NCBI GenBank assembly: GCA_037478935.1
Contig: JBBFLR010000010.1
Coordinates: forward strand, 1 to 51,478
Source: Candidatus Methanosuratincola sp.
Lineage (GTDB): Archaea > Thermoproteota > Methanomethylicia > Methanomethylicales > Methanomethylicaceae
Length of the DNA stretch: 51,478 nt
Reading direction: 5' to 3'
Shown: piece after piece, positions 32,990 through 41,574 of the stretch
How the letters are laid out: the number at the start of each line of letters is the position of its first letter
Numbering within the stretch: the stretch's first letter is position 1
Position numbers and translations under genes: made by a program
The notes under the pieces: model-generated
Databases searched by the model: none
Seen by the model: only the letters and a program-made list of their open reading frames with translations
Told to the model about the DNA's origin: nothing

Positions 32990-34937
32990 GGGTTTCCTTC
33001 ATCCTTTCTTTCTTGTACTCCTCGAACAGGGCCCTGATCCTGTCCGGGCGAGACTTCATCCCCTTTTCCATCGCAGAGGTCGCAGCCCGGATCATATTTT
33101 CGAGTGATTCCTTATCGATAACCAGCGTGTCGTCCACGATGAAGCCGTCACCGCTCCCCCTCACCACGAAGGGCACCCCGATCTCCCACAGCTTGGACTG
33201 ATGACCTGCGCCCGGTGGCTCGTCGAGTATCAGGACCAAGTTGCCGAGAGGCCTGATTGCGGATTCGAGCTCGCTGTCCACCGCAGGCATCGACTCCAAG
33301 TAGACCAGAGACCTCCCGCCGACCTGCACCTTCGGGGGTACTGCCTCTGCAATCTTCCTAACTCGCTTTATCGGGACGGAAGTGCCCTCGGCCATCATTC
33401 GAACCGCGGATTTCAGCCTCTGGCGCTCGGACTTGAGCGAGTCCACCTCTGCCCTGAGTCGGGTCGTCTCGTCGAGCAGTGACTTTATCCTCCGCTCAAG
33501 CTCATAGCTCTCCAAGGTCCGGGGCTGCCTGTACTCAAGGCGCGTAAGCCTCAGCTCGTCCTCGAGGTCCTCTACCCTGGATGAAAGCCTCCGGATCTTT
33601 TCGATCAGCGCGTCCCTCTCGGTGCGGATGTCCTCAAACTTGGACTCGAGCACCTTTATCCGCTCGCGCTCGCCTCCAGCCCTCGCCTTCTTGGCCACAG
33701 GCTGCGGAGGCGTAGGCGACTTGCTCCTGGAGATGGCATCGCTTATGCTGAACCCCCTTACGACAAGCGCCTTCACCTCTTCAAGGTCCACCTGATCGCC
33801 ACTGAGTCTGACGTGTGACGTGCACTGCTCGAGCTTGTTCCTGAAGGAGGAGTAGGCCTTGAAAGCCGCAGCGAGTGAGTCTCTCTGGTGCGCGTCTTCG
33901 ACGGCTACCCCCTGCTCGTCGGAAATAGCCCCTGCAATCTCGGACTTCTCATAAGTCCGCATCGGTCGCTCGGGGTAGAAGACCATCGCGTTGTGCATTG
34001 CGGCGAGTTTTGTGACCATGTCCGGAGGGGGAGAAACATCGCTCGCAAAGACCAGGGCCCTTCCCAGCGAGGCGAGGCTCCTTGCTATCTGACCCCGCGT
34101 CATGCCCCTCCCGCTCATGAGGCTGAGTACCCGGCCGTTCAGATCCATCACAGCGACGCCAGTGACCATCCCTGGGTCCACGCCGACGATGAGGTACCTT
34201 TTGACAGACTCTTTCCTGCTCTCCTGAAGCAAGGGCATATACTCAAATGACTTTGTGTAGAGCGGGGTTATTTTAACGTTCACGCTCGAGGTCCTGATCT
34301 GGCGGACTGCGCCGAAAAGCCGGTTCCTCAGCGAATAGACTGTGAATGAGGCGCCCACGATCCCGTGGGATCCCTTTTTGACTGCTAGGTCGAACTCCAT
34401 ACCCTTCGACTCCAGAGCGGACTTGATCCCATCCACCAGGCTTCGGACTGCCCCCTCGACGCTCCGCCTGTACCTCTCCGAGCTCATCCCGCCAGGCCCG
34501 TACCGCCGTTTCCTCGTTATGGTCACCCTGGTCTCCGGGCCGTAAACCTTTACGGCATAGCCTATCCCCGCGGCGGCAGCCCGGGCGCAGACCTCGGCAG
34601 ACCTGACGGGATCGAGCTTCTCTCCCTCCGAGAAGCCTATCCGCTTGCCAATAACCGAGAGCGGAAGGAAGCCGTCCCTCGGGGATCCGGTCACTTGGAC
34701 GAGCTCTGCTCTCAGCAACCTACCGGCAAAGTGCCTGATGTTGCCCTCGTCTCCGAGCTCGTAGATGTTGTCAACCGCCACTGCCTCTACATCGAAATCA
34801 AGGGCTACCTTGGCCACCTCATCCGCGCTCATCAACTCGCGCCTGAGCGAGACCTCCCCGCCGCGAAGGACCACTGCTGAGAATCCCTTCCCGGAGGGGT
34901 GCCGGTCGATGCCCATGACTCTTGAGTATTTAATCAT
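32949..34937 (-). CDS. DUF460 protein (RNase H-fold with long coiled coil)
   Basis: This 662-residue protein matches archaeal DUF460. It has an N-terminal part (MGIDRHPSGKGFSAVV), a central RNase H-like region with the catalytic-looking Asp in YLIVGVDPGMVTGVAVMDLNGR and a later acidic site, a coiled coil (about residues 430-525; repeated Leu/Arg/Glu heptads) and a C-terminal NYN-like end. Function is unknown; a role in nucleic-acid handling is inferred. The start ATG at 34937 is probably leaderless since TATATATTAC at about 34954-34965 lies about 25 bases upstream. Confidence 0.85.
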   Translation of the reverse strand: MIKYSRVMGIDRHPSGKGFSAVVLRGGEVSLRRELMSADEVAKVALDFDVEAVAVDNIYELGDEGNIRHFAGRLLRAELVQVTGSPRDGFLPLSVIGKRIGFSEGEKLDPVRSAEVCARAAAAGIGYAVKVYGPETRVTITRKRRYGPGGMSSERYRRSVEGAVRSLVDGIKSALESKGMEFDLAVKKGSHGIVGASFTVYSLRNRLFGAVRQIRTSSVNVKITPLYTKSFEYMPLLQESRKESVKRYLIVGVDPGMVTGVAVMDLNGRVLSLMSGRGMTRGQIARSLASLGRALVFASDVSPPPDMVTKLAAMHNAMVFYPERPMRTYEKSEIAGAISDEQGVAVEDAHQRDSLAAAFKAYSSFRNKLEQCTSHVRLSGDQVDLEEVKALVVRGFSISDAISRSKSPTPPQPVAKKARAGGERERIKVLESKFEDIRTERDALIEKIRRLSSRVEDLEDELRLTRLEYRQPRTLESYELERRIKSLLDETTRLRAEVDSLKSERQRLKSAVRMMAEGTSVPIKRVRKIAEAVPPKVQVGGRSLVYLESMPAVDSELESAIRPLGNLVLILDEPPGAGHQSKLWEIGVPFVVRGSGDGFIVDDTLVIDKESLENMIRAATSAMEKGMKSRPDRIRALFEEYKKERMKETLRRGSLSSQVSPL

Positions 34938-35116
34938 AATGGGTCAACTAAAAGCATATATATTACAATATAACCGAATGAATACCATATCCTGACGCTT
35001 ATTAAAATTTGTCGTTGTGGTTTTTCATATTTTCTAATCCCTTGTGTTCACTATAACGAAACATTTAAAAGAGGGACTATTTCGCATATTATTTGAGAAT
35101 AAAAAGGGTGTTAAGC
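34938..35116. promoter_or_regulatory. Divergent promoter region, DUF460 and ArsR-type regulator
   Basis: This AT-rich gap holds TATA for DUF460 (about 34954-34965) and CATTTAAAAGAG at about 35063-35073 for the regulator, with GGGTGTT shortly before the ATG at 35117. I see no convincing operator repeat. Confidence 0.4.
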
Positions 35117-35422
35117 ATGAGTGAAGTAATTGAAAAAACAGAAAACGAAGGTAACATACTGACAGTAGAAGGGGAAAAAGTCGCCAAGGTCGCAATGGCC
35201 CTCTCATCTCCCACGAGGATACAGATACTCAACTTCATAAAGTCAAGGGAGGTGGACATGCAGGAGATCGCAGAGCTGATAAAGCAGAGCAAGGCGAATG
35301 CCAGTGCGCAGATGAGGATACTCGAGGAAGTCGGTCTCGTGAGGACCTCCTACAAGCCCGGAATAAGAGGGGTCAAGAAGGTCTGCAGCACGGACATCAA
35401 GGAAATTAGGTTTAAGTTCTAA
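35117..35422 (+). CDS. ArsR-family winged-helix regulator
   Basis: This 101-residue protein has a winged helix-turn-helix: ALSSPTRIQILNFIKSREVDMQEIAELIKQSKANASAQMRILEEVGLV, the ArsR layout in which the helix-turn-helix ends in a recognition helix (SKANASAQMRILEE). No metal-binding Cys cluster like CxC is seen in it, so it may not sense metal. The family N-terminus starts at ATG 35117; a TTG at 35093 adds eight residues. Confidence 0.85.
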   Translation: MSEVIEKTENEGNILTVEGEKVAKVAMALSSPTRIQILNFIKSREVDMQEIAELIKQSKANASAQMRILEEVGLVRTSYKPGIRGVKKVCSTDIKEIRFKF

Positions 35423-35455
35423 ACTTGCATCTGATTTCCTTACACCAGTTCATCA

Positions 35456-35475
35456 CTGCCTATTCGGATAGGCAG
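35456..35475. promoter_or_regulatory. Perfect 8-bp hairpin with TCGG loop between regulator and pyrG
   Basis: CTGCCTAT and ATAGGCAG pair perfectly around a 4-base loop. It lies after the ArsR-type gene's stop and beyond the 3' end of pyrG on the other strand. On the plus strand AAAATTTT follows it but there is no T run, so it may be a weak terminator or mRNA-stabilising structure. Confidence 0.45.
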
Positions 35476-35570
35476 AAAATTTCACCAACTTTTAATCTAC
35501 AATTTTAACTGATTCGGCGGGAAGTGCCCATGCGGAGCGTGGGGCAGTTCACCTCATGAGATCCTGGAGC

Positions 35571-37187
35571 TCATTCAGGTCTGGGGATGGGCCTTCCAGC
35601 GGCAGCGCTCACAAACCCAAGGTATGGCATGGATGGCCGCCCGGGTCTGGACCTGAACTCCGGGTGGGACTGCGTTCCCAGGAAGAACGGGTGACCGGGC
35701 AGCTCGAGGAACTCTACCCTCTTCCTGTCCTCGGACCAGCCACTAAAGACCATGCCATTCTCCCTGAGCGGCGCCCAGTACTTCGGGTTGACCTCGTACC
35801 TGTGGCGGTGCCTCTCCACGACAACATCACAATTATAGAGGCGGTGCACCATGGTACCAGGTTCAACGATTATCCTGTAGGAACCCAGCCGCATTGTGCC
35901 CCCAAGCGACTCTAGCTGCTTCTGCTCGGGGAGGAGGTCGATCACTGGGTGAGGAGTCTTCGGATCGACCTCGGTCGTGTTTGCGCCGTCGAGCCCGAGC
36001 ACGTTCCTGGCGTACTCGACGACTGCGAGCTGGAAGCCGTAGCAGATCCCGAGGAGCGGCTTCTTGTTGACACGGGCGTAGTGGACGGCGCTTATCTTCC
36101 CTTCAGTCCCCCTCGATCCAAAGCCAGGCAGTATCATGATGCCATCGTACCCGGCAAGCTGCTCTAATTTAGAGGGATCCTTCTCGAACTGGGTCGTTTC
36201 GATCCAATCTGCCGATACGCGGCAGCCTGCTTTGGCGCCGGCGTGCTTCAGGGCTTCGGTTATACTCACGTATGAGTCGGAAAGCTTCGTGTACTTCCCG
36301 CACATCGCAATCCTCAAGGGGCGGGATGCTTTCATGAACTCATCTACCACAGACATCCAAGGCGCCCAGTCAGGATCCCTGCCGTCGAGCATCAGTTTCT
36401 TTACGATGTACTCGCCCATGCCCTGCTCGTCAAGGTTCATCGGGATCTGGTAGAGGCATTCCGCGTCGTATGACGTGAAGACAGCCTCGACCGGGACGCT
36501 GCCGAATAGCGCTATCTTGCGCCTGACATCCTTGTCCAGGGGAACCCTGCACCTCGCTACGATGATGTCAGGCTGTATGCCTATCCTCCTCATCTCCTGT
36601 ACGCTGTGCTGGCAGGGCTTACTCTTCTGCTCGTTCGTGGAGTTGAGGATCGGCACGAGCGCCACGTGGACGAAGAGTGTGTCGTGCAGGTCCTCCTCGA
36701 GCTGCATCTGCCTGACTGCCTCCAGGAACGGGAGGCCCTCGATATCGCCAATCGTCCCGCCAATCTCAACAAGGAAGACGTCTGCCCCGGAGGATTTGGC
36801 GGCTAACCTGATGGCGCTCTTGATCTCGTCGGTCACGTGGGGGATGATCTGGACGCACTGCCCGAGGTACTCGCCCTTCCGCTCCTTCTCTATCACCTTT
36901 GCGTAGACCTTGCCTGTAGTGATGTTGCTCAGCTTTGAGAGGTTTATGTCGAGGAACCTCTCGTAGTGGCCAAGGTCAAGGTCGGTCTCCCCGCCGTCCT
37001 CGGTCACGAATACCTCCCCGTGCATGAAAGGGTTCATGGTCCCAGCGTCTACGTTGACGTACGGGTCGATCTTCATCGCCGAGACCGAATAGCCCCTTGC
37101 CTGTAGCATCTTGCCTATGGACGAGGTGGTTATGCCCTTCCCGACACTGCTTAAGACGCCGCCAGTAATGAAGACGAACTTGACCAT
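35571..37187 (-). CDS. pyrG: CTP synthase
   Basis: This 538-residue enzyme aminates UTP to CTP using glutamine and ATP. The synthetase domain has KFVFITGGVLSSVGKGITTSSIG (P-loop), DPYVNVDAGTM and VEIGGTIGDIEGLPFLEA; the glutaminase domain has Cys in LLGICYGFQLAVVEYARNVLG and the His/Glu pair in GTQSHPEFRSRP. Length is close to normal. The start is ATG at 37187. Confidence 0.97.
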   Translation of the reverse strand: MVKFVFITGGVLSSVGKGITTSSIGKMLQARGYSVSAMKIDPYVNVDAGTMNPFMHGEVFVTEDGGETDLDLGHYERFLDINLSKLSNITTGKVYAKVIEKERKGEYLGQCVQIIPHVTDEIKSAIRLAAKSSGADVFLVEIGGTIGDIEGLPFLEAVRQMQLEEDLHDTLFVHVALVPILNSTNEQKSKPCQHSVQEMRRIGIQPDIIVARCRVPLDKDVRRKIALFGSVPVEAVFTSYDAECLYQIPMNLDEQGMGEYIVKKLMLDGRDPDWAPWMSVVDEFMKASRPLRIAMCGKYTKLSDSYVSITEALKHAGAKAGCRVSADWIETTQFEKDPSKLEQLAGYDGIMILPGFGSRGTEGKISAVHYARVNKKPLLGICYGFQLAVVEYARNVLGLDGANTTEVDPKTPHPVIDLLPEQKQLESLGGTMRLGSYRIIVEPGTMVHRLYNCDVVVERHRHRYEVNPKYWAPLRENGMVFSGWSEDRKRVEFLELPGHPFFLGTQSHPEFRSRPGRPSMPYLGFVSAAAGRPIPRPE

Positions 37188-37254
37188 ACAAGCGCCTCAA
37201 CAAACACCAACTATCTCCGCCAAGTCTATTTAAAAAGGTATTTCTTTCCCGGTG

Positions 37255-37941
37255 CTACGGCTTCGGGACCAACTCGAGACCGGTTATCTCCAGAGATCCA
37301 CAGGTCCTTTGCCACGACCTATTGGCAGAGGTGATCTTTATCCTTTTCCTGAAGAGGGGCATGTCGCAGACGAATGTCTCGTACTCCCCGCCCTCCCCAG
37401 ATATGTTTATCCCGAGCCTAGAACGCAGCCTGATGAGGTCGCCGAGCGCAGCAAGGTCCAGCCTCCGCCCCAGCCAGTCTGAGCCGAGGCCCTCTGCTGA
37501 GACCGAGGTGAAGTAGGCCTCGAAGCCAAGCCCGATCATCTCCCTGATCAGGGACTCCTCGTCCTGATGCCACAGGGGGTGGAGGTGCCGCAGCCCTGCC
37601 TTCTCGCAGACTTGGTCGATCCTCTCCTTCTGGTACCTGCTGGCTATCGCGCCTGTCACGACCGCGTCGATCCGGTGGGCTTCGGCTATAGCAGGCAGCG
37701 CCCCTGAGAGCTCGGAGACCTCCTGCTCCTTTATGCCCGAGACCTGTACCTCGACCCATGGAACGCCGATGCACTCTGCCTGGTAGCGTACCAGCTTGAC
37801 GTTCGGGACGTGAAACATGTAAGAGTCCGCCCGGACCGGGGAGGCGGAGACGAGGCAGGCCACCTCGTGCCCCTCCGACTTTGCCCTCCAGGCTGCGAGG
37901 TTACTGTCCTTGCCACCGGAGTAGAGGATGCATACCCTCAT
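37255..37941 (-). CDS. dph6: Diphthine-ammonia ligase (Dph6-type ATP pyrophosphatase)
   Basis: This 228-residue protein performs the last step of diphthamide synthesis on elongation factor 2, adding ammonia to diphthine using ATP. The PP-loop SGGKDS is at residues 8-13 and the family motifs GAIASRYQKERI (after VVTG), LHPLWHQDEESLIREM and GEGGEYETFVCDMPLF are present. ATG at 37941 with GAGGTC before it gives the family N-terminus. It lies 10 bases after DUF1614, so the two are co-transcribed. Confidence 0.9.
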   Translation of the reverse strand: MRVCILYSGGKDSNLAAWRAKSEGHEVACLVSASPVRADSYMFHVPNVKLVRYQAECIGVPWVEVQVSGIKEQEVSELSGALPAIAEAHRIDAVVTGAIASRYQKERIDQVCEKAGLRHLHPLWHQDEESLIREMIGLGFEAYFTSVSAEGLGSDWLGRRLDLAALGDLIRLRSRLGINISGEGGEYETFVCDMPLFRKRIKITSANRSWQRTCGSLEITGLELVPKP

Positions 37942-37951
37942 CTCGAAGACC

Positions 37952-38644
37952 TCAGAATGCAAGGATCACCGCCAGGAGCCCGGTGAGGAAGATCCCGTCG
38001 AAGGTACCCGCGCCCCCTATGCTCATATTCCCTGCGCCCATGGACCTTATGTCCTTCAGGTGCAACAGGTCCGCCCCGATAAGGGTCCCCATCGTCCCCC
38101 CAGCGTACGCCACCACGACTGAGTACTGCCCCCCAAATGCCAAGGCGGAGACTGCGGCTACCAGAGGGGGTATGAACATCGGCGTGACTATCCCGACTCC
38201 GCCTACCGGCTTTGCAATGAAGTAGACCACCGAGGAGACGACAGCGGTTGATGCGATGGCGGGGAGGGCAGCCCCGGGGTTTGCAAGGAGGAGGTAGGCT
38301 GATAGGAGGACAGGCATCACAGCCCCCCCGAGGTTTATAGAGAGGACGCTCTCGAGGATCCTCCTCTCGACAGAGGGGACGGGGTACGGTATCCCGAAGA
38401 AGTAGACGTACCTCACTGATGGCGCGGCGAATGCGACCCTGCTCCGCCAGACGGGGATATTTACCGAGCTGCCTATGAGGCTGAGGAGGAGGAAGATCAG
38501 GAAGGAGCCCCAGCTCAGACCGTAGTTCTTCAAGGCCTGCCCGACCAGGCCCAGGATCATCAGGGGCGCAAGGAGCATTATCAAGAAGAAGAATGCTACG
38601 AGCACAATCCCGATGGTGGGTAGAACGAAAGCCTCCCTGCTCAT
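37952..38644 (-). CDS. DUF1614-family membrane protein
   Basis: This 230-residue protein is predicted to have about six membrane helices and ends with the conserved DUF1614 signature AGGTMGTLIGADLLHL through NMSIGGAGTFDGIFLTGLLA, where the small-residue loops probably form a conserved site. Its function is unknown. ATG at 38644 is used because AAGGTAG lies before it; upstream residues in the longer frame are out of place in the promoter. It is divergent from the Suf operon. Confidence 0.8.
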   Translation of the reverse strand: MSREAFVLPTIGIVLVAFFFLIMLLAPLMILGLVGQALKNYGLSWGSFLIFLLLSLIGSSVNIPVWRSRVAFAAPSVRYVYFFGIPYPVPSVERRILESVLSINLGGAVMPVLLSAYLLLANPGAALPAIASTAVVSSVVYFIAKPVGGVGIVTPMFIPPLVAAVSALAFGGQYSVVVAYAGGTMGTLIGADLLHLKDIRSMGAGNMSIGGAGTFDGIFLTGLLAVILAF

Positions 38645-38702
38645 CAAAACTACCTTGAGCAAATACCAGGCAAAAACATATAACTTTTTGGATAGTCTTA
38701 TC
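38645..38702. promoter_or_regulatory. Shared divergent TATA region for DUF1614 and the Suf operon
   Basis: AAACATATAACTTTTT at about 38670-38685 contains a near-symmetrical TATA readable both ways. In the plus direction it is about 25-30 bases before ATG 38703, so the Suf operon transcript is probably leaderless. Minus-strand initiation would fall near 38650. Confidence 0.45.
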
Positions 38703-39524
38703 ATGATCATGAGAGACCGGAGGCTTCTTGCCACACTCACTCCGCCTGAGTCGAAGAGGCTCATAGGCAGGGGTGTATCCTCGTTGCCGCAGGTGAGGGC
38801 GGCGTTGAGCGAGGGGACGGTTGTGATCGCCCCCGGGACGACCAACGCCTACGTGTATGAAGAGATTACGGGCGAAAGGATAGACAGGGGGCGCTTTGCG
38901 ATAGGGATCGTGACCCGCTGGGGGACATGCGTCTCGAAGGCCTCGGTGCGGATGCCCGAGGTAGTGCTCTCCCGCGGCGAGAGGACGGGGCAGAGGATCA
39001 AGGACGTGCTAGATTCGCTGGGCCCCGACGACGTCTTCATAAAGGGGGCTAACGCGGTGGACCCGTGGGGCAATGCCGGGGTCTATCTCGGATCTCCGAC
39101 CGGCGGGACCATAGGGATGAGCATAGGGACGCTTTTAGCAAGGGGCGTCCAAATCGTGGTGCCGGTTAGCCTGGAGAAGCTTGTCCCGTTCTCAATATCC
39201 GAGATCGTCCCGGAGATGGGGAACAGGAGGTTCTCCGCTGCGATGCAGATGCCAGTCGGCATGATGCACGTACCGGGAAAGGTAGTGACCGAGATGGAGG
39301 CCGTGAGGATACTCTTCGGGTGTAGGTGCATACCGGTCGGCGGGGGCGGCGTCAACGGGGCTGAGGGGGGCAGGTGCTACGTGCTTGAGGGCGACGAAAT
39401 GCAGCTCGGCGAGGCCTGGGCGTACCTCAGTTCAATAAAGGGCGAGCCCGCCATAACCGTAGAGGAGGAGAGCTGCTACGAGTGCAAGATGAGTTGTTTT
39501 GGAGGGATGAGGAGTGTTGCTTAG
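38703..39524 (+). CDS. Conserved protein with CxxC-x3-C tail, first gene of the Suf operon (unknown function)
   Basis: I do not recognise this 273-residue protein by name. It is clearly conserved: VVIAPGTTNAYVYEEITGERIDRGRF, DDVFIKGANAVDPWGNAGVYLGSPTGGTIG, QIVVPVSLEKLVPFSISEIV and VPVGGGGVNGAEGGRCYVL are all motif-like. It ends CYECKMSCFGG, three Cys in CxxCxxxC spacing that could hold or transfer an Fe-S cluster. Its stop overlaps the SufC start by 11 bases, so it is translated with SufC and SufB. Role in cluster handling is inference from operon and Cys tail. Confidence 0.7.
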   Translation: MIMRDRRLLATLTPPESKRLIGRGVSSLPQVRAALSEGTVVIAPGTTNAYVYEEITGERIDRGRFAIGIVTRWGTCVSKASVRMPEVVLSRGERTGQRIKDVLDSLGPDDVFIKGANAVDPWGNAGVYLGSPTGGTIGMSIGTLLARGVQIVVPVSLEKLVPFSISEIVPEMGNRRFSAAMQMPVGMMHVPGKVVTEMEAVRILFGCRCIPVGGGGVNGAEGGRCYVLEGDEMQLGEAWAYLSSIKGEPAITVEEESCYECKMSCFGGMRSVA

Positions 39525-40266
39525 TGTGGAGGATCTCCACGTGAGCGTGGAGGGGAAAGAGCTGCTGAAAGGCATAAACCTGAGCATGGAGTACGGGGAG
39601 ATCGTGGCGATAATGGGGCACAACGCCTCCGGGAAGACCACGCTCGCCCTGACGCTTGCGGGCTTCCCGCAGTACCAGGTGAGCAGGGGGAGGATCCTCT
39701 TCGAGGGGGAGGACGTAACATCGAAGAGCATCGACGAGCGGGCAAGGATGGGGATGGCCCTCGCGTTCCAGGCCCCGCCGGCCATCAGGGGCATAAAGCT
39801 CGGGCACATGATCTCACTGTCCGCAGGTATGAACCCGTGGCAGCCTAAGCCCGGGGACGACCCTGACCTGCCCAAGAAGATCCTCAGGAAGGTGAACCTC
39901 GAGCCCGAGAAGTACCTCGATAGGGAGGTCAATGTCGGTTTCTCCGGGGGGGAGAGGAAGAGGTCAGAGCTCGCGCAGATATTCGCAATGAGGCCGAAAC
40001 TGATGATACTGGACGAGCCTGACAGCGGCGTGGACATAGACTCGCTGAAGGTGCTGGGCAACAGCCTGCAGGAGTACTTCCGCGCAGAGAGGTGCAGCAT
40101 GATGATAATCACGCACCACCGCCACATCCTGCAGTACCTGAGGCCTAGCAGGATGCACATCCTCTCAGGCGGAAAGATCGCAATAACGGGCAGCTACGAG
40201 GAGCTGATGCCGAAGATAGAGGAGCTGGGCTATGAGAGGCTGATAAAGGAGGCTGCAAAAGCATGA
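39514..40266 (+). CDS. sufC: SufC-like ATPase of minimal Fe-S assembly (SMS) system
   Basis: This 250-residue soluble ABC ATPase has Walker A GHNASGKT (35-42), signature FSGGERKRSELAQI and Walker B LMILDEPDSGVDIDSL, all typical of SufC; the Ala in the P-loop where SufC usually has Gly is a modest variant. It provides ATP-driven movement for cluster assembly on SufB. GTG at 39514 is preceded by GGAGGG, and its stop overlaps SufB's ATG (ATGA). Confidence 0.95.
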   Translation: MLLSVEDLHVSVEGKELLKGINLSMEYGEIVAIMGHNASGKTTLALTLAGFPQYQVSRGRILFEGEDVTSKSIDERARMGMALAFQAPPAIRGIKLGHMISLSAGMNPWQPKPGDDPDLPKKILRKVNLEPEKYLDREVNVGFSGGERKRSELAQIFAMRPKLMILDEPDSGVDIDSLKVLGNSLQEYFRAERCSMMIITHHRHILQYLRPSRMHILSGGKIAITGSYEELMPKIEELGYERLIKEAAKA

Positions 40267-41495
40267 CCGACGAATGGAGGAAGAAGTACAGGCTTGAGGC
40301 GCTCCAGGCTGTGACGAAGCGCTCGGCTTTCGGGAACGACATAGACCTCAGCGACTTCGTCACGGTCCCGAGGGGCGAGAGGGGGCTGGACGAGGACGTG
40401 AAGAGGAAGAGCCTAGAGGTCGGCGTCGACGTGGAGGGGAGGAAAGGCGGCACCTACTTCCAGGTCGACCACTCCGTGCTCCTCAGCCAGCTCGCATCGA
40501 GGATAAAGGGGGTCGAGATGATGCCGACTGACGAGGCCCTCAACAAGTACGAATGGCTGAGGGCCTACTACTGGAAGGCGCTATCGGTCTCCCAGGACAA
40601 GTACACGGCGATCGCCGAGCTGAGGCAGACAAAGGGGTACTTCATCAGGTCTGCACCGAATGAAAAGGTCGAGCAGCCGATCCAGGCATGCCTGTACATC
40701 GGGACGGAGGGGGTCCTGCAGGCGCCGCACAACATAATAATCGCCGAGGAAGGCTCCGAGCTCAACATCATCACGGGCTGCACCGCGGACAGCAGGGCGA
40801 AGACCGTCGCCCACGTGGGCGTGAGCGAGTTCTACGTAAAGAAGAACGCCACGCTCGTCTTCACAATGATACACAGCTGGTCCGATGAGGCTTACGTGAG
40901 GCCCAGGACGGGAGTGATAGTCGAGGAGGGCGGGACATTCATCACCAACTACGTCACGATAAAGCCGGTGAGGGACATCCAGAGCTACCCGACAGCGCAC
41001 CTGACGGGGAAGGGAGCCAAGGCAAAGTTCAACTCGATAATCTACGCGAGCAAGGACTCGATCATAGATCTTGGGAACAGGATCTACCTGATGGCCGAGG
41101 GGACCTCCGGGGAGTCGGTGTTCAAGGTGGTCTCGACGGGCACCTCGAAGGTCTACAACAGGGGCCAGATCATCGGCCAGAACAGGAACACCAAGGGGCA
41201 CCTGGAGTGCAGGGGGATGATACTCTGCCCGACTTCGTCGATAACCGCAATACCCGAGCTCATAGCGGAGCACTCGGACACAGAGCTCTCGCATGAGGCG
41301 GCGATCGGCAGGCTCCAGGAGGAACAGCTCCACTACCTCATGGCCAGGGGCATCCAGCCGGAGCAGGCGATCGGCGTACTCGTCAAGGGCTTCCTCGATC
41401 CCGGCCTCCCAGGGCTTCCGGAGCGCCTCCAGGAAGAGATAAGGTCGAAGCTGGCGTTGCTGGAGAGGAAGAGCAGCCCCGAGGAGCCCTGCTGA
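40263..41495 (+). CDS. sufB: SufB-like scaffold (SmsB)
   Basis: This 410-residue SufB/SufD-family protein follows SufC. It has the right-handed beta-helix core with C-terminal assembly motif RNTKGHLECRGMILCPTSSITAIPEL, the acidic-His region AEHSDTELSHEAAIGR and the FLMARG-type end, with Cys and His as candidate cluster ligands. With only one SufB-type gene and no SufD, SufS or SufU nearby, the layout is the minimal SufBC (SMS) type. Confidence 0.9.
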   Translation: MTDEWRKKYRLEALQAVTKRSAFGNDIDLSDFVTVPRGERGLDEDVKRKSLEVGVDVEGRKGGTYFQVDHSVLLSQLASRIKGVEMMPTDEALNKYEWLRAYYWKALSVSQDKYTAIAELRQTKGYFIRSAPNEKVEQPIQACLYIGTEGVLQAPHNIIIAEEGSELNIITGCTADSRAKTVAHVGVSEFYVKKNATLVFTMIHSWSDEAYVRPRTGVIVEEGGTFITNYVTIKPVRDIQSYPTAHLTGKGAKAKFNSIIYASKDSIIDLGNRIYLMAEGTSGESVFKVVSTGTSKVYNRGQIIGQNRNTKGHLECRGMILCPTSSITAIPELIAEHSDTELSHEAAIGRLQEEQLHYLMARGIQPEQAIGVLVKGFLDPGLPGLPERLQEEIRSKLALLERKSSPEEPC

Positions 41496-41574
41496 GACTC
41501 CACGATAGCCCGCCACCTTTTATTTCCAATTTTCGTACATCTCGTACACATTTCAACAGCCGGATGTGGAATAA

